Below the pieces are notes generated by a model. The model made no database searches, was not told the origin of the DNA, and saw only the letters and a program-made list of their open reading frames with translations. Positions 8,644 to 18,200 of a DNA stretch of 64,000 bases are shown here, in pieces (position 1 is the stretch's first letter; every line of letters starts with the position of its first letter). The translations under genes were made by a program, and so were the position numbers. This stretch comes from an uncultured Poribacteria bacterium. GTDB taxonomy: Bacteria; Poribacteria; WGA-4E; WGA-3G. Location: NCBI GenBank assembly GCA_951813545.1, contig OX638352.1:3612835-3676834 (forward strand), written 5' to 3'.

Positions 8644-8832
8644 ATGACGTTTGAAGAAAAACTCACAAAACTAACACAGATTGTTGAACAATTGGAAGAA
8701 GGCAACGAACTGCCGCTTGAAGATTCCCTCAAACTCTTTGAAGAAGGCATCGGTTTAGTCGTATCATGCAGGCAGATGCTTGAAAACGCGGAACAACGGG
8801 TAGAAAACGTTCTCGAAACAAATAACTCTTAA
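8644..8832 (+). CDS. xseB: Exodeoxyribonuclease VII small subunit
   Basis: A 62-residue XseB, the helical subunit that binds XseA in several copies. The family pattern FEEKLTKLTQIVEQLEEGNELPLEDSLKLFEEG at the N terminus is clear, followed by the second helix (CRQMLENAEQRVENV). The ATG follows a GGAGACAAAAT Shine-Dalgarno. It lies between xseA and dxs, a common arrangement. Confidence 0.92.
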   Translation: MTFEEKLTKLTQIVEQLEEGNELPLEDSLKLFEEGIGLVVSCRQMLENAEQRVENVLETNNS

Positions 8833-8854
8833 ATAAAAAAATAGGATTCATAAC

Positions 8855-10708
8855 ATGTTCTTAGAAAAAATTGATAGCCCCGCAGACTTGAAAAAACTTG
8901 AGGTCGACGAACTCAAAGCACTTGCTGAAGAGATGCGCGCCTATCTATTGGCGGTGCTCTCACAGCATCCAGGACATTTTGCGCCGAACTTCGGAACCGT
9001 CGAATTGGCGATAGCATTGCACAAAGTGTTCGATACCCCACGCGACAAAGTCATCTGGGACATCGGGCATCAAGCGTACCCGCATAAACTACTTACTGGC
9101 AGAAGAGAGTCATTCCCAACCCTCCGACAAAGTGATGGTATCAGTGGGTTCCTCAGCAGGGCTGAGAGTGAATACGATGTCTTTGGGGCAGGACACTCCA
9201 GCACTTCTATTGCGGCTGCATTAGGCATCGCTACTGCGCGAGACCTTACCAATGAGAATTACAAAGTCGTCGCTGTTATCGGGGACGGTGGACTAACCGG
9301 CGGGATGGCGTTTGAAGCGTTGAACGCCGCCGGTGACTTCAAAAACGATATGGTCGTTATTCTCAATGACAACAACATGTCTATTTCAGCGACTGTAGGT
9401 GCGTTCTCAAAACATTTTCATAAACTCACGAGTTCACCACACTATAACTTCCTCCGTTCTGGTGTCAAAGAATTACTGAACTTAATTCCGGCAGACGCAA
9501 CGCAGATTGCACGCAAAATTGAGGCTTCGCTGAAACCCGGCACTCTTTTTGAGGAATTCGGGTTTCGCTACTTCGGTCCACTTGATGGAAACGATTTAGA
9601 GGCGTTGATACCAGTCTTGACCGGTATTCGCGGTCTCTCTGGTCCCATCCTACTCCATGTCGTAACCGAAAAAGGACGCGGCTATACACCAGCGGAGGAA
9701 GATCCTGTTGGGTTCTACAGTGTCAGTGGTCCCTTCAATCTGCAGACAGGAAAAACATTCAAACCTAAATCCACAACGCCCTCCTATACCGAAGTATTCA
9801 GCCGAACGCTAATTGAATTAGCGAAACGTGATACGCGGATCGTCGGTGTGACAGCAGCGATGCTGGGTGGCACTGGACTTGATAAGTTTGCGAATGCGTT
9901 TCCGAGTCGATGCTTCGACATCGGGTTGGCAGAGCAGTGCGCCGTCACCTTCGCCGGTGGACTTGCTGCACAAGGGATGCGTCCTGTCGCCGCCATCTAT
10001 TCTACTTTTCTCCAACGGAGTTACGACCAAGTACTGCACGATGTGTGCATCCAAAACCTCCCAGTCATCTTCGCATTGGACAGAGCGGGACTTGTGGGTG
10101 CGGACGGACCGACACATCACGGTGTTTTCGATTTGGCATATCTCCGTTCTATTCCGAACATGGTGGTCATGGCACCGAAAGACGAAAACGAGTTACAATC
10201 TATGGTGAAAACGGCACTCGTCTATGAGGATGGTCCCATTGCGTTTCGCTACCCGCGGGGCACCGGCATAGGTGTAAAGATTGCAGCGGAACCTAAGGCA
10301 TTACCGATCGGAAAAAGTGAAATCGTTAGAGAGGGTGAGGATGTCCTTGTACTCGCTATTGGTAACCGAGTCTACCCTGCACTTGAAGCCGCACAAACCT
10401 TAGCTGATTCAGGAATTTCAGCGACGGTTGTCAACGCACGGTTCGTAAAGCCGTTAGATACTGCAACGATCCTCCCACTTACAGAACACATCGGTAAGGT
10501 AATTACGATTGAAGATGGCGTGGTGATGGGTGGTTTCGGAAGTGCGGTTTTGGAGGCACTCGCTGCAGCGGGCATTAAAGACGTGCAGGTCACAAATCTC
10601 GGAATCCCGGATGAATTTATTGAACATGGTGATACACAGCACCTCTACGCTCTATACCAATGCGATGCTGCTGCGATTGTTCGTACAGCAAAGACAATGC
10701 AACAGTAA
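8855..10708 (+). CDS. dxs: 1-deoxy-D-xylulose-5-phosphate synthase
   Basis: A 617-residue Dxs. It condenses pyruvate and glyceraldehyde 3-phosphate, using thiamine diphosphate, in the first step of the MEP isoprenoid pathway. HPGHFAPNFGTVELA and DIGHQAYPHKLLTGR are near the N terminus. VIGDGGLTGGMAFEALN with LNDNNMSIS around 140-175 is the thiamine-binding GDG...N motif. DIGLAEQCAV in the second domain holds the catalytic Glu. DRAGLVGADGPTHHG and a C-terminal transketolase domain complete it. Length is normal. The gene overlaps slightly with frames upstream of tlyA but not with its real start. Confidence 0.96.
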   Translation: MFLEKIDSPADLKKLEVDELKALAEEMRAYLLAVLSQHPGHFAPNFGTVELAIALHKVFDTPRDKVIWDIGHQAYPHKLLTGRRESFPTLRQSDGISGFLSRAESEYDVFGAGHSSTSIAAALGIATARDLTNENYKVVAVIGDGGLTGGMAFEALNAAGDFKNDMVVILNDNNMSISATVGAFSKHFHKLTSSPHYNFLRSGVKELLNLIPADATQIARKIEASLKPGTLFEEFGFRYFGPLDGNDLEALIPVLTGIRGLSGPILLHVVTEKGRGYTPAEEDPVGFYSVSGPFNLQTGKTFKPKSTTPSYTEVFSRTLIELAKRDTRIVGVTAAMLGGTGLDKFANAFPSRCFDIGLAEQCAVTFAGGLAAQGMRPVAAIYSTFLQRSYDQVLHDVCIQNLPVIFALDRAGLVGADGPTHHGVFDLAYLRSIPNMVVMAPKDENELQSMVKTALVYEDGPIAFRYPRGTGIGVKIAAEPKALPIGKSEIVREGEDVLVLAIGNRVYPALEAAQTLADSGISATVVNARFVKPLDTATILPLTEHIGKVITIEDGVVMGGFGSAVLEALAAAGIKDVQVTNLGIPDEFIEHGDTQHLYALYQCDAAAIVRTAKTMQQ

Positions 10709-10752
10709 AAGCAAGTCTGGGATGGCAACGCTTGGGAAGTATCAGTAAAACG

Positions 10753-11697
10753 ATGCAACGGATAGATACCTTTCTGGTAGAACACGACTTCGTAGAGAGC
10801 CGGGAACAGGCGAAACGACTCATCCTTGCGGGTGAAGTGAGCGTTAATGGGAACACCCAAATTAAGCCAGGACAGCACGTTCCCGCCGGTGCGAAGGTCG
10901 TTGTGAAGCATCAACAAAAATATGTGAGCCGTGGCGGGCTTAAGTTAGAAAAGGCGTTACACATCTTTGACGTAAATGTCCAAAATAGGGTTGCACTCGA
11001 TGTCGGTGCATCAACAGGAGGATTCACAGATTGCCTTCTCCAACACGGTGCCAAATTCGTCTATGCTGTCGATGTGGGTTATGGACAACTTGCGTGGAAA
11101 CTTCGTAAGCATCCGCAAGTCCAAACGATTGACAGGACGAACATCCGACATTTAACGCCAGCATTTCTCAGAACAGCGGCGTTGAACGACAGCGAAAATT
11201 TTATCTCTGTTGCTGTGATTGATGTCTCCTTTATCTCTTTGAGAACGGTACTGCCGAGTGTCATCAAACTTCTGACACAGCAAAATAGCCGTCAGTCGTC
11301 AGCTGTCAGCCGTCAACAAGGGGACTCCGGTTTAACAAACAACCTCTTAACTGACAGCCGACAGCCGATAGCCGATAGCCATTATGATATTATTGCACTG
11401 CTCAAACCACAATTTGAAGCCGGAAAAGCATACGTCAAAAAGGGTGGAATTGTGTCTGATAAACAGGTGCATATCCAGACGATAGACAACCTGAGTGCTT
11501 TCATCACGGAGAAACTCGGAGCCGTGGTGATGGGGATAACCTATTCACCGATTCACAAGGACATCGGGAATATTGAGTACTTGCTTTGGCTCACAATTGA
11601 CTTAGATTCTCAGGCACACGATCCAGCAGATTGTCTACAACCTCAGCAAGCAACTGCTGAGATTGTAGGGAAGGCTCACGCAGCCTTTGAAAGTTGA
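10753..11697 (+). CDS. tlyA: TlyA-family rRNA 2'-O-methyltransferase with repeat-derived insert
   Basis: About 314 residues from the ATG at 10753, longer than the usual 240-270. Residues 1-60 are an S4 RNA-binding domain (RIDTFLVEHDFVESREQAKRLI). YVSRGGLKLEKAL and LDVGASTGGFTDCLLQ form the SAM-binding Rossmann core, DVSFISLRTVLP is the catalytic region, and LLKPQFEAG and PIHKDIGNIEYL follow. Homologues modify rRNA ribose. Between the two conserved blocks about 33 extra residues (Ser/Gln-rich) are encoded by a palindromic repeat at 11287-11381; without it the protein would have normal length. It lies 3' of dxs, as often seen. Whether the insert is tolerated is unknown. Confidence 0.9.
   Translation: MQRIDTFLVEHDFVESREQAKRLILAGEVSVNGNTQIKPGQHVPAGAKVVVKHQQKYVSRGGLKLEKALHIFDVNVQNRVALDVGASTGGFTDCLLQHGAKFVYAVDVGYGQLAWKLRKHPQVQTIDRTNIRHLTPAFLRTAALNDSENFISVAVIDVSFISLRTVLPSVIKLLTQQNSRQSSAVSRQQGDSGLTNNLLTDSRQPIADSHYDIIALLKPQFEAGKAYVKKGGIVSDKQVHIQTIDNLSAFITEKLGAVVMGITYSPIHKDIGNIEYLLWLTIDLDSQAHDPADCLQPQQATAEIVGKAHAAFES
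11287..11381 (+). repeat. Palindromic repeat element inside tlyA, read in frame
   Basis: The arms GCCGTCAGTCGTCAGCTGTC and CTGACAGCCGACAGCCGATA flank a core with AACCTCTTAACTGACA, the same core as the intergenic copy at 5645. It is open in the tlyA frame and encodes SSAVSRQQ ... LLTDSRQPIA. Exact ends are uncertain by a few bases. Confidence 0.85.
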
Positions 11698-11732
11698 GAT
11701 GGAGATTAAAGCAATCCTATAGGAAAACGAAG

Positions 11733-14700
11733 ATGCGAAAAAGGCTCCAAAAAATATCTATTTTCCTCGGAATATTTCTTATCATCGGGCTATGCGGCAC
11801 TTTTTTCTTCATCCGTTCACAGACCTTCCTAAATTGGGTAGAGGGACAACTGGAGATCGAACTCAAAAATCGGATAAAGGGTGACTACACAGCAAGCATC
11901 GGCAAAATAGAGGGGAATATCTTCGGAAATGTCAGTGTTGAAAGCGTCGAGATTTCCAAGGAAAACAAACCGGTAGTCTCCACAGGGGAAGTCATCCTCA
12001 TATACAATCTGCTGGGGCTTCTGACCCGTAAATTTGAGGTGAAGGAACTCAGGGTGGACAACCCCCAAATCCAAGCGAAGCACACCCCTGGTGAAAGTCT
12101 CAATTTATCCAACATTTTTCGGAAGAGTCCGTCTAGTAAGGACACGCCACAATTCGGTTTTGCCGTTGAATTGCTCCAGTTTACTGAGGGGACGATCAAC
12201 TACATTGACGCACAACGGAACCTCAATATAACGATCAATGGAATTTCTGTTGAAGTGGAGGGACCGCTCAACACATGGAAACACGACGGTACCTTCAAAA
12301 TTGATACCGGTAGTTTCACGTTTAATGGTTCCGAAACGGCAATCGACAACTTCGATGCCCAATTTTCGCTCTTAGCCAATAGGAACGAATTGGAGAATCT
12401 TCACATTAAATTTGGCAATTCGGATTTGAGGGTTACAGGCGGATATACTCATGGAGAAACCCCAATTTCTTGGGACAGTAGCGTTGATTTAGAACTTGAT
12501 GTCGCAGATGTCCAGCAATTCTTCAGCGAAGATATGAAGCTTGAAGGTGTTGTAAAAGCAAATCTGAGGATGAACGGCACAGATTCCGCTTTAGACGGCA
12601 CACTCACTGCAGAAATGCCGACCCTCTCTATTGCTAAGACAGCAACACCTAGCTTTCGAGAAGTAGCGTTGGCAGAACTACACGCTGATGCAAATTTCAA
12701 TTTTGAACCCGCGCCAACATTCACACTAAAAACATTCAGTGCCCAAGTCGCCGATGGCACCGTAGAAGGCGACGTGAGTATCACATTAGAAAACACGCCG
12801 GAACGCGACCTGCTGACGCAACTCCAACAACTGGCGAATCACCCATTTAACTACAAAGGAAAGTGGTCTGCCACAGAATTGCAACTGATACCCCTTCTGT
12901 CAATGTTTGTCCAACTCCCGGAAAATCTTGAAGACGGCACAGGAACCCTCTCAGGGACCGCTGACTTCAACGGTAATAGCACAGACTCCTCAAGTCTCGA
13001 ACTTGACAGCCAGATAGTATTGATGGAAACGACCCTCGACGAAATCAAATTGAAGGATTCAACGCTCTACTTCACAATAGCATCGAGTAAATTGAAAACC
13101 GATGGCAATCTCGATGAAACCCAGATTAACATCACAGGTCCCTTCCCCTTAGCACGGCAAGACGCTTTGGACATTCGAGCGTCGGGTATCAACGTCAACG
13201 ACCTAACCAAACTTGCTAAAAGTGCCAATATCGGGGGGACAGCAGAAGTATCAGCGGCGTTGTCGGACGGCATACTAAAGGGATCTGTAGAGATTCCAAA
13301 TGCGACTTTCAATGACCTCCCGATGGGTGTTCTGACGGGTAACTTCCGTTATCAAGATGGACGGGTATTTATTGAAAACGGTCTGTTGACGAAAAACACC
13401 ATAGAAAAGTCATCAGCAGTCAGCAGTCAGCAAAGAGAAGGTTATGATGAATCAAGCACCTCTTCACTGATGGCTGACAGCCGAAAGCCGATAGCCATTC
13501 CCACTGACAACCGACAACTGATAACTACTAAAACCGAATATGAGAGTCACACAACAATCACCGGCACTGTGGACATTGAAGGCGAATACCCCGCGAGTTT
13601 CAGCATTGTTGCCGATCCTGTTTACGTTCAACATTATCTGAAAACACTTTTAGGCGCAGAATATCCGGTAGACGGTGAGATCAGCGGTGAACTCAAATTA
13701 GATGGAACGCTCACCAATCTGGATGGCAGGGCTAACTTCAGTGTTACCAAAGGCGTGGCATGGGGCATCCATTTGGACCCTTTAACGTTACCTTTGGAAA
13801 TTGAGGATTACAACCTTACGGTGCCGAACTTTAAGATAACGACACGGGGGCAACAGGTCACACTCAACGTTTCAGTCGCGTCCAACGCTGACTACGACTT
13901 TCTCCTCGAAAGCGACGCTCCTGTACGCTTTGAGGAGATTGCGAAGGCAGCAAACATCTCCGATTTCCCCTTTGAAGGAGAATTCGATGTCAAGGTCGTT
14001 GGAACACTCAAAAAACCGGCGCGGACCGATTTTCAGGTGGAACTCGATTTCTCAGACGTAACCTTCTTGCACAACGGGCGCGGCACGAAACATCTGCTCG
14101 GCGATGTCCATCTGCTCGGCAAACTCATAGAACGACAAAACGCCACCGGTGAACCTGATATCTTCGATTTTCATGGACATGGGTTCGACGGAACAAGCCG
14201 GATTCAGGGTTACGTCAGTATGGCTATGGGAAACCCCTACCATTTCACAGCAGAGAATACAGCGTTCAAGGTTACACCGATTCTGAGCATCTTGCACCCC
14301 ACGCTTGAGGCGGTTACAGGTACTGCCGATGGGAGTGCGGCAATAAGTGGAAAGGTGGCAGACCTCGCACCATCGGTCGAAAACAAAGCCGCCGAATCTC
14401 ACAAACAGCAGGTTTATCCTTACGATGTTGATATTCTCGTCTCCACCTCCGAACTCCGCTACGAGACCTCGACGACACACGAAGTTGAATTTAAAAATGC
14501 CGAGCCGGTTCGCTTACATCTCAAAGACGACAGATGGAAAATAGACGCGCTCTCTTTAAGGACTTCCAAAGACCAATCACCCTTTGTTGAATTGACAGGG
14601 ACATTTGATGCAAAAAGCGAAGCAATAAACCTTCATGTTGCCTCCGGCGAATTCGCGCTGCTTCCTTTTGGAATCACAGATATGATGCAGGCTGGAACCG

Positions 14701-17700
14701 CCCGTTACGCCATGCAGATAACGGGGACATCTACACTTCCAGTGGTCGAGTTAGAATGGACAATTCCGACACTCACATTAGAAACAGAAGTTGGCGACAT
14801 TGACATAAACAATGCGGGTGGTGCAATAACATATCAGGAGGAGACACTGCGTCTTGAGGGTTGTACCTTCAAGCTTTTCGGTAGCGACGTGAACTTGGAA
14901 GGGTACATTGATGTTCAACCCGAAGAGGTCAACAATTCGGAGTTACACCTTCGCGTTGATACAATTGCACTGAATCTGGCGACCCTACCGATGGAGATGC
15001 GCGATAAGTTGGGATTCGGCAACGAAATAACGGGTGTGTTAGAGGCTTCAATAGAAATCGGAGACACACTCGCCGAACCGTATGCCCTACTATATGCTGA
15101 AACAGCCGTACAGCGACCCATTCGCTTCACACCTTACGTTCCCCCTATCACGCTGGGGAGACTTCGTGTAGATATTGATTTCGATTCAGAATCTATCCAT
15201 ATCCGAACAGCGGAAGCAAACGGACAGATAGGGACTGGTTCCTACCGTGCTCAAGGAGAAGCCGTGTTTTCACGCCAAGATACAGACACCATGCAGTTTG
15301 CAATTAATGTGTCCGCATCACATGTAGAAGTTGGCGATTATGGTGTGGCTTCAGGATACGTTAAACTTAGTGGGACTGACTTAGATCCACAACAAATTAC
15401 AGTAAGTGCTAAAATAAATGAACTGGTACTTGACGGCTACGATTTCCATCTTACCAACAGTGCCACTCTCCGATTCAAATCTGATCCGAGGGAAACTACT
15501 GAAGGGACGGAAACACTTGCTGTACACATCCCTTTACAACTTACATCTCCTACGATGACAGCATCGATGAATGTTGATATTGGTGGCACGCTTGACGCTC
15601 CCAATATCACAGCAGCATGGAATGGCACGCTCAATCAAAAAGAGTGGACAGGAAATGTTCAATACAAAAACGGTCAGATAGAACTCCTTGGAATCACATT
15701 AAAAGATGGGACAGATATGTTAACCCTCACTGGTGTTATTCCGTTTAACCTGACATTCACGGCGATGGACATATCCGAGCGATTCCTCGCGGAACCGATC
15801 AACATGCGTCTCCGAGGTAGTGAACTGCCCCTCAATTTTTTTCCTGGGATTGATACGCTCTTTTCAGAAGCAGACGGCACGGTTGACATAGATTTAGCAC
15901 TACAAGGGACAAGTCGTTCCCCATATATGGTAGGGAATGTTTCTGTTGAAGCGTTGCAACTCCATCTGAAGAATTTCCACGAACCGATCCAGAACATGAA
16001 GATGCGACTCAAGGCAGACGATGGCGCAATTGATGTCACGGAACTCCAATTTGATATAGGCACAGGGTACTGTATACTTCAGCAGGGACAATTGGCATTA
16101 GACGGATTAACGCCTAAAGACTTCACATTAGCCGGATTGAGATTGGAACTATTCCCGCTTGGCTCAACAGTTCGGCATGTGGTACCATCAGAGAAATTAG
16201 AAGAAGTTGAAGGCCACTTAAACACCGTACTTAACGAACTAACGGTGCCTCTCGACAGTTTTCTGGCAAATGGAGAAAGTATGCCATTTCCACAGATCCG
16301 AAAGATACCCTCACTCACAGATGTAATGGCTGTTTCAAACGCGAACCTATCCATTAATAGCGTTCGTCTCTCCTTTAAGACACTGGGTCGGCATTACGAC
16401 TTCCAAGATCCCAACCCGATGCCAATAGCACTTAGCGATGGAACTGTGGTTTTAACCAAACCGTTCACCCTTGAAAACCAAGACGAATTTTCAGTCAGGC
16501 AGACCTTTACTGAAGAAGATGCAAAGCCGGACGGACTCCAAGGGGATCAACAGACATTTTCAGCCAAAACAACGCTTAGCATTGACGCAGGAAGCAAATG
16601 GTCTGTAAACGGGGAATTTGACGCTGCCCTCCGGTTCAGGAATTTCGATGTCTCGACGATAACCGGACTGTGGCCTGCACCTTATAGGGTTACCGGTGCG
16701 CTGTCGGGAAGCCTACAGATGAGTGGCACGAGCGAGAAGCCGAAGATAACCTTGCGACGACACGAAAGTGAACCCGCGGAACTCTACCTGCACGATGTTC
16801 CTATTGATCTTCGATGGAGAATCCGCTACCAGAACGGAGAATGGGAAATCTCAAAGGAACGGTATGTTGAAGTTACCTTCGGTGAAAATCTACTTAACTT
16901 CTCATGGACGATGCCTTATCAACTCGAACTAATCCCGTTTTTGATGAGGCTGCAACGCGCACCAGAAGAAGTTTGGGAGGAATTCCGAAACACAAAGATG
17001 GATGGTATCTTGGACATTATGGTAAGAGATCTCGATATTCTACCGTCCGTGGTACCGGGACTTGAATCCGTAGCAGGTACAGGCGAAATCCACGTTGAAC
17101 TGACAGGCACGATAGACACCCCACAAGCCATGGGGGGGATGAGTTTCAAGGATATTAGGTTTGAACTTCCCGATGCAGGTGTTTATGTTAAAGATACAGA
17201 ACTCAAGCTTCAGTTATCAGAAAAAGGAGCGAGCATCACCCAGTTTGATGGCACGTTAAACGAGGGTAATTTTTTAGTTAGAGGTAACATCACAGCACCC
17301 CCAGACAGACGAATCTGGCAAACACCACCGACGCTGGAGTTGTATGCCAGCCTCAGATCAACGGTTTTTGAACAGCAAGGACAGTACCGGGTTGACTTGG
17401 AGTCTACCGAAGTTCGCCTGCACGGCGAACTTCTTCGCCCACGTTTAACGGGTGGTCTTCATATAAACGGCGGCTACTATCAACAAAACTGGGAAATCGT
17501 TCAAGATTGGCTCACGAAGATTTCGGTAAAAGAAACAGACGTTGTATTGGATTATCCAATTCTACGTGATTTACATCTGGATGTGGATGTCAACCTCCCT
17601 GACAATTTTCACGTACTTTCATCCATCACGGGACCGACAGATATTGAAATTGGTTGTTTAGGCAAACTCATCGGTCCGATTAATCAGCCGGTTTTTAGTG

Positions 17701-18176
17701 GAAACGTTTCAGTGCTTAGGGGGAAAGTTGGGTTTGTTGCTCAAACCTTTGAAGTCATCGAAGGCACCTCCACAATCAATAACCGGAGCACGGTCGATTT
17801 TAATCCAGAACTCAACATCCTTCTCCGTACACCGAACCGCATTCGTGGGGTGCTGCCGAGAGATGAGACTACAGTGGATCTCCAAGTTTATGCTTCGCTT
17901 ACTGGCACACTAAACAATCTTAATTTCACCTTGAGTGCTCCCGCGGAAACAACAACCGAAGTCCTTACCCATGAAGATATTCTGACTTTCCTCTGGCGTA
18001 ACGCTGCGCTCTCTGGGACGCTGGGCAGGTTTAACTTTAGTGTTCATCGTCCGCTTGAAGAAGACGCGCGATATATCAGTGCTGAGTACCCACTTGGAAA
18101 AAACGTGTCCATTAAAATTGAAACCAACGAAAAAAGGGAACACGGGATTGACGTTGAACTCAAGGGACGCTTTTAA
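11733..18176 (+). CDS. TamB-like translocation/assembly protein
   Basis: About 2147 residues from ATG 11733, which has an AGGAAA site upstream; a TTG at 11694 is an unlikely alternative. Residues about 6-27 form an N-terminal membrane anchor (ISIFLGIFLIIGLCGTFFFI). The bulk is a long beta-rich repetitive region of AsmA/TamB type, expected to form a periplasm-spanning groove that moves lipids or assists outer-membrane protein assembly. The C-terminal about 350 residues match the DUF490/TamB domain (RGKVGFVAQTFEVIEGTSTI, LTGTLNNLNFTLSAP, EDILTFLW). E. coli TamB is 1259 residues, so this is unusually long. A palindromic repeat (13410-13530) is inserted in frame near residue 560. The Omp85 gene 25 bases downstream is its natural partner. 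Confidence 0.88.
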   Translation: MRKRLQKISIFLGIFLIIGLCGTFFFIRSQTFLNWVEGQLEIELKNRIKGDYTASIGKIEGNIFGNVSVESVEISKENKPVVSTGEVILIYNLLGLLTRKFEVKELRVDNPQIQAKHTPGESLNLSNIFRKSPSSKDTPQFGFAVELLQFTEGTINYIDAQRNLNITINGISVEVEGPLNTWKHDGTFKIDTGSFTFNGSETAIDNFDAQFSLLANRNELENLHIKFGNSDLRVTGGYTHGETPISWDSSVDLELDVADVQQFFSEDMKLEGVVKANLRMNGTDSALDGTLTAEMPTLSIAKTATPSFREVALAELHADANFNFEPAPTFTLKTFSAQVADGTVEGDVSITLENTPERDLLTQLQQLANHPFNYKGKWSATELQLIPLLSMFVQLPENLEDGTGTLSGTADFNGNSTDSSSLELDSQIVLMETTLDEIKLKDSTLYFTIASSKLKTDGNLDETQINITGPFPLARQDALDIRASGINVNDLTKLAKSANIGGTAEVSAALSDGILKGSVEIPNATFNDLPMGVLTGNFRYQDGRVFIENGLLTKNTIEKSSAVSSQQREGYDESSTSSLMADSRKPIAIPTDNRQLITTKTEYESHTTITGTVDIEGEYPASFSIVADPVYVQHYLKTLLGAEYPVDGEISGELKLDGTLTNLDGRANFSVTKGVAWGIHLDPLTLPLEIEDYNLTVPNFKITTRGQQVTLNVSVASNADYDFLLESDAPVRFEEIAKAANISDFPFEGEFDVKVVGTLKKPARTDFQVELDFSDVTFLHNGRGTKHLLGDVHLLGKLIERQNATGEPDIFDFHGHGFDGTSRIQGYVSMAMGNPYHFTAENTAFKVTPILSILHPTLEAVTGTADGSAAISGKVADLAPSVENKAAESHKQQVYPYDVDILVSTSELRYETSTTHEVEFKNAEPVRLHLKDDRWKIDALSLRTSKDQSPFVELTGTFDAKSEAINLHVASGEFALLPFGITDMMQAGTARYAMQITGTSTLPVVELEWTIPTLTLETEVGDIDINNAGGAITYQEETLRLEGCTFKLFGSDVNLEGYIDVQPEEVNNSELHLRVDTIALNLATLPMEMRDKLGFGNEITGVLEASIEIGDTLAEPYALLYAETAVQRPIRFTPYVPPITLGRLRVDIDFDSESIHIRTAEANGQIGTGSYRAQGEAVFSRQDTDTMQFAINVSASHVEVGDYGVASGYVKLSGTDLDPQQITVSAKINELVLDGYDFHLTNSATLRFKSDPRETTEGTETLAVHIPLQLTSPTMTASMNVDIGGTLDAPNITAAWNGTLNQKEWTGNVQYKNGQIELLGITLKDGTDMLTLTGVIPFNLTFTAMDISERFLAEPINMRLRGSELPLNFFPGIDTLFSEADGTVDIDLALQGTSRSPYMVGNVSVEALQLHLKNFHEPIQNMKMRLKADDGAIDVTELQFDIGTGYCILQQGQLALDGLTPKDFTLAGLRLELFPLGSTVRHVVPSEKLEEVEGHLNTVLNELTVPLDSFLANGESMPFPQIRKIPSLTDVMAVSNANLSINSVRLSFKTLGRHYDFQDPNPMPIALSDGTVVLTKPFTLENQDEFSVRQTFTEEDAKPDGLQGDQQTFSAKTTLSIDAGSKWSVNGEFDAALRFRNFDVSTITGLWPAPYRVTGALSGSLQMSGTSEKPKITLRRHESEPAELYLHDVPIDLRWRIRYQNGEWEISKERYVEVTFGENLLNFSWTMPYQLELIPFLMRLQRAPEEVWEEFRNTKMDGILDIMVRDLDILPSVVPGLESVAGTGEIHVELTGTIDTPQAMGGMSFKDIRFELPDAGVYVKDTELKLQLSEKGASITQFDGTLNEGNFLVRGNITAPPDRRIWQTPPTLELYASLRSTVFEQQGQYRVDLESTEVRLHGELLRPRLTGGLHINGGYYQQNWEIVQDWLTKISVKETDVVLDYPILRDLHLDVDVNLPDNFHVLSSITGPTDIEIGCLGKLIGPINQPVFSGNVSVLRGKVGFVAQTFEVIEGTSTINNRSTVDFNPELNILLRTPNRIRGVLPRDETTVDLQVYASLTGTLNNLNFTLSAPAETTTEVLTHEDILTFLWRNAALSGTLGRFNFSVHRPLEEDARYISAEYPLGKNVSIKIETNEKREHGIDVELKGRF
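13410..13530 (+). repeat. Palindromic repeat element inside the TamB-like gene, read in frame
   Basis: The arms CATCAGCAGTCAGCAGTCAG and TGGCTGACAGCCGAAAGCCG, plus CTGACAACCGACAACTGATA, flank a core with AAAGAG ... CACCTCTTCACTGA. It is open in the gene's frame and encodes SSAVSSQQ ... LMADSRKPIA, nearly the peptide encoded by the tlyA copy. Confidence 0.85.
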
Positions 18177-18200
18177 TCTGGCACAGAGCGAAAAAGTAAA

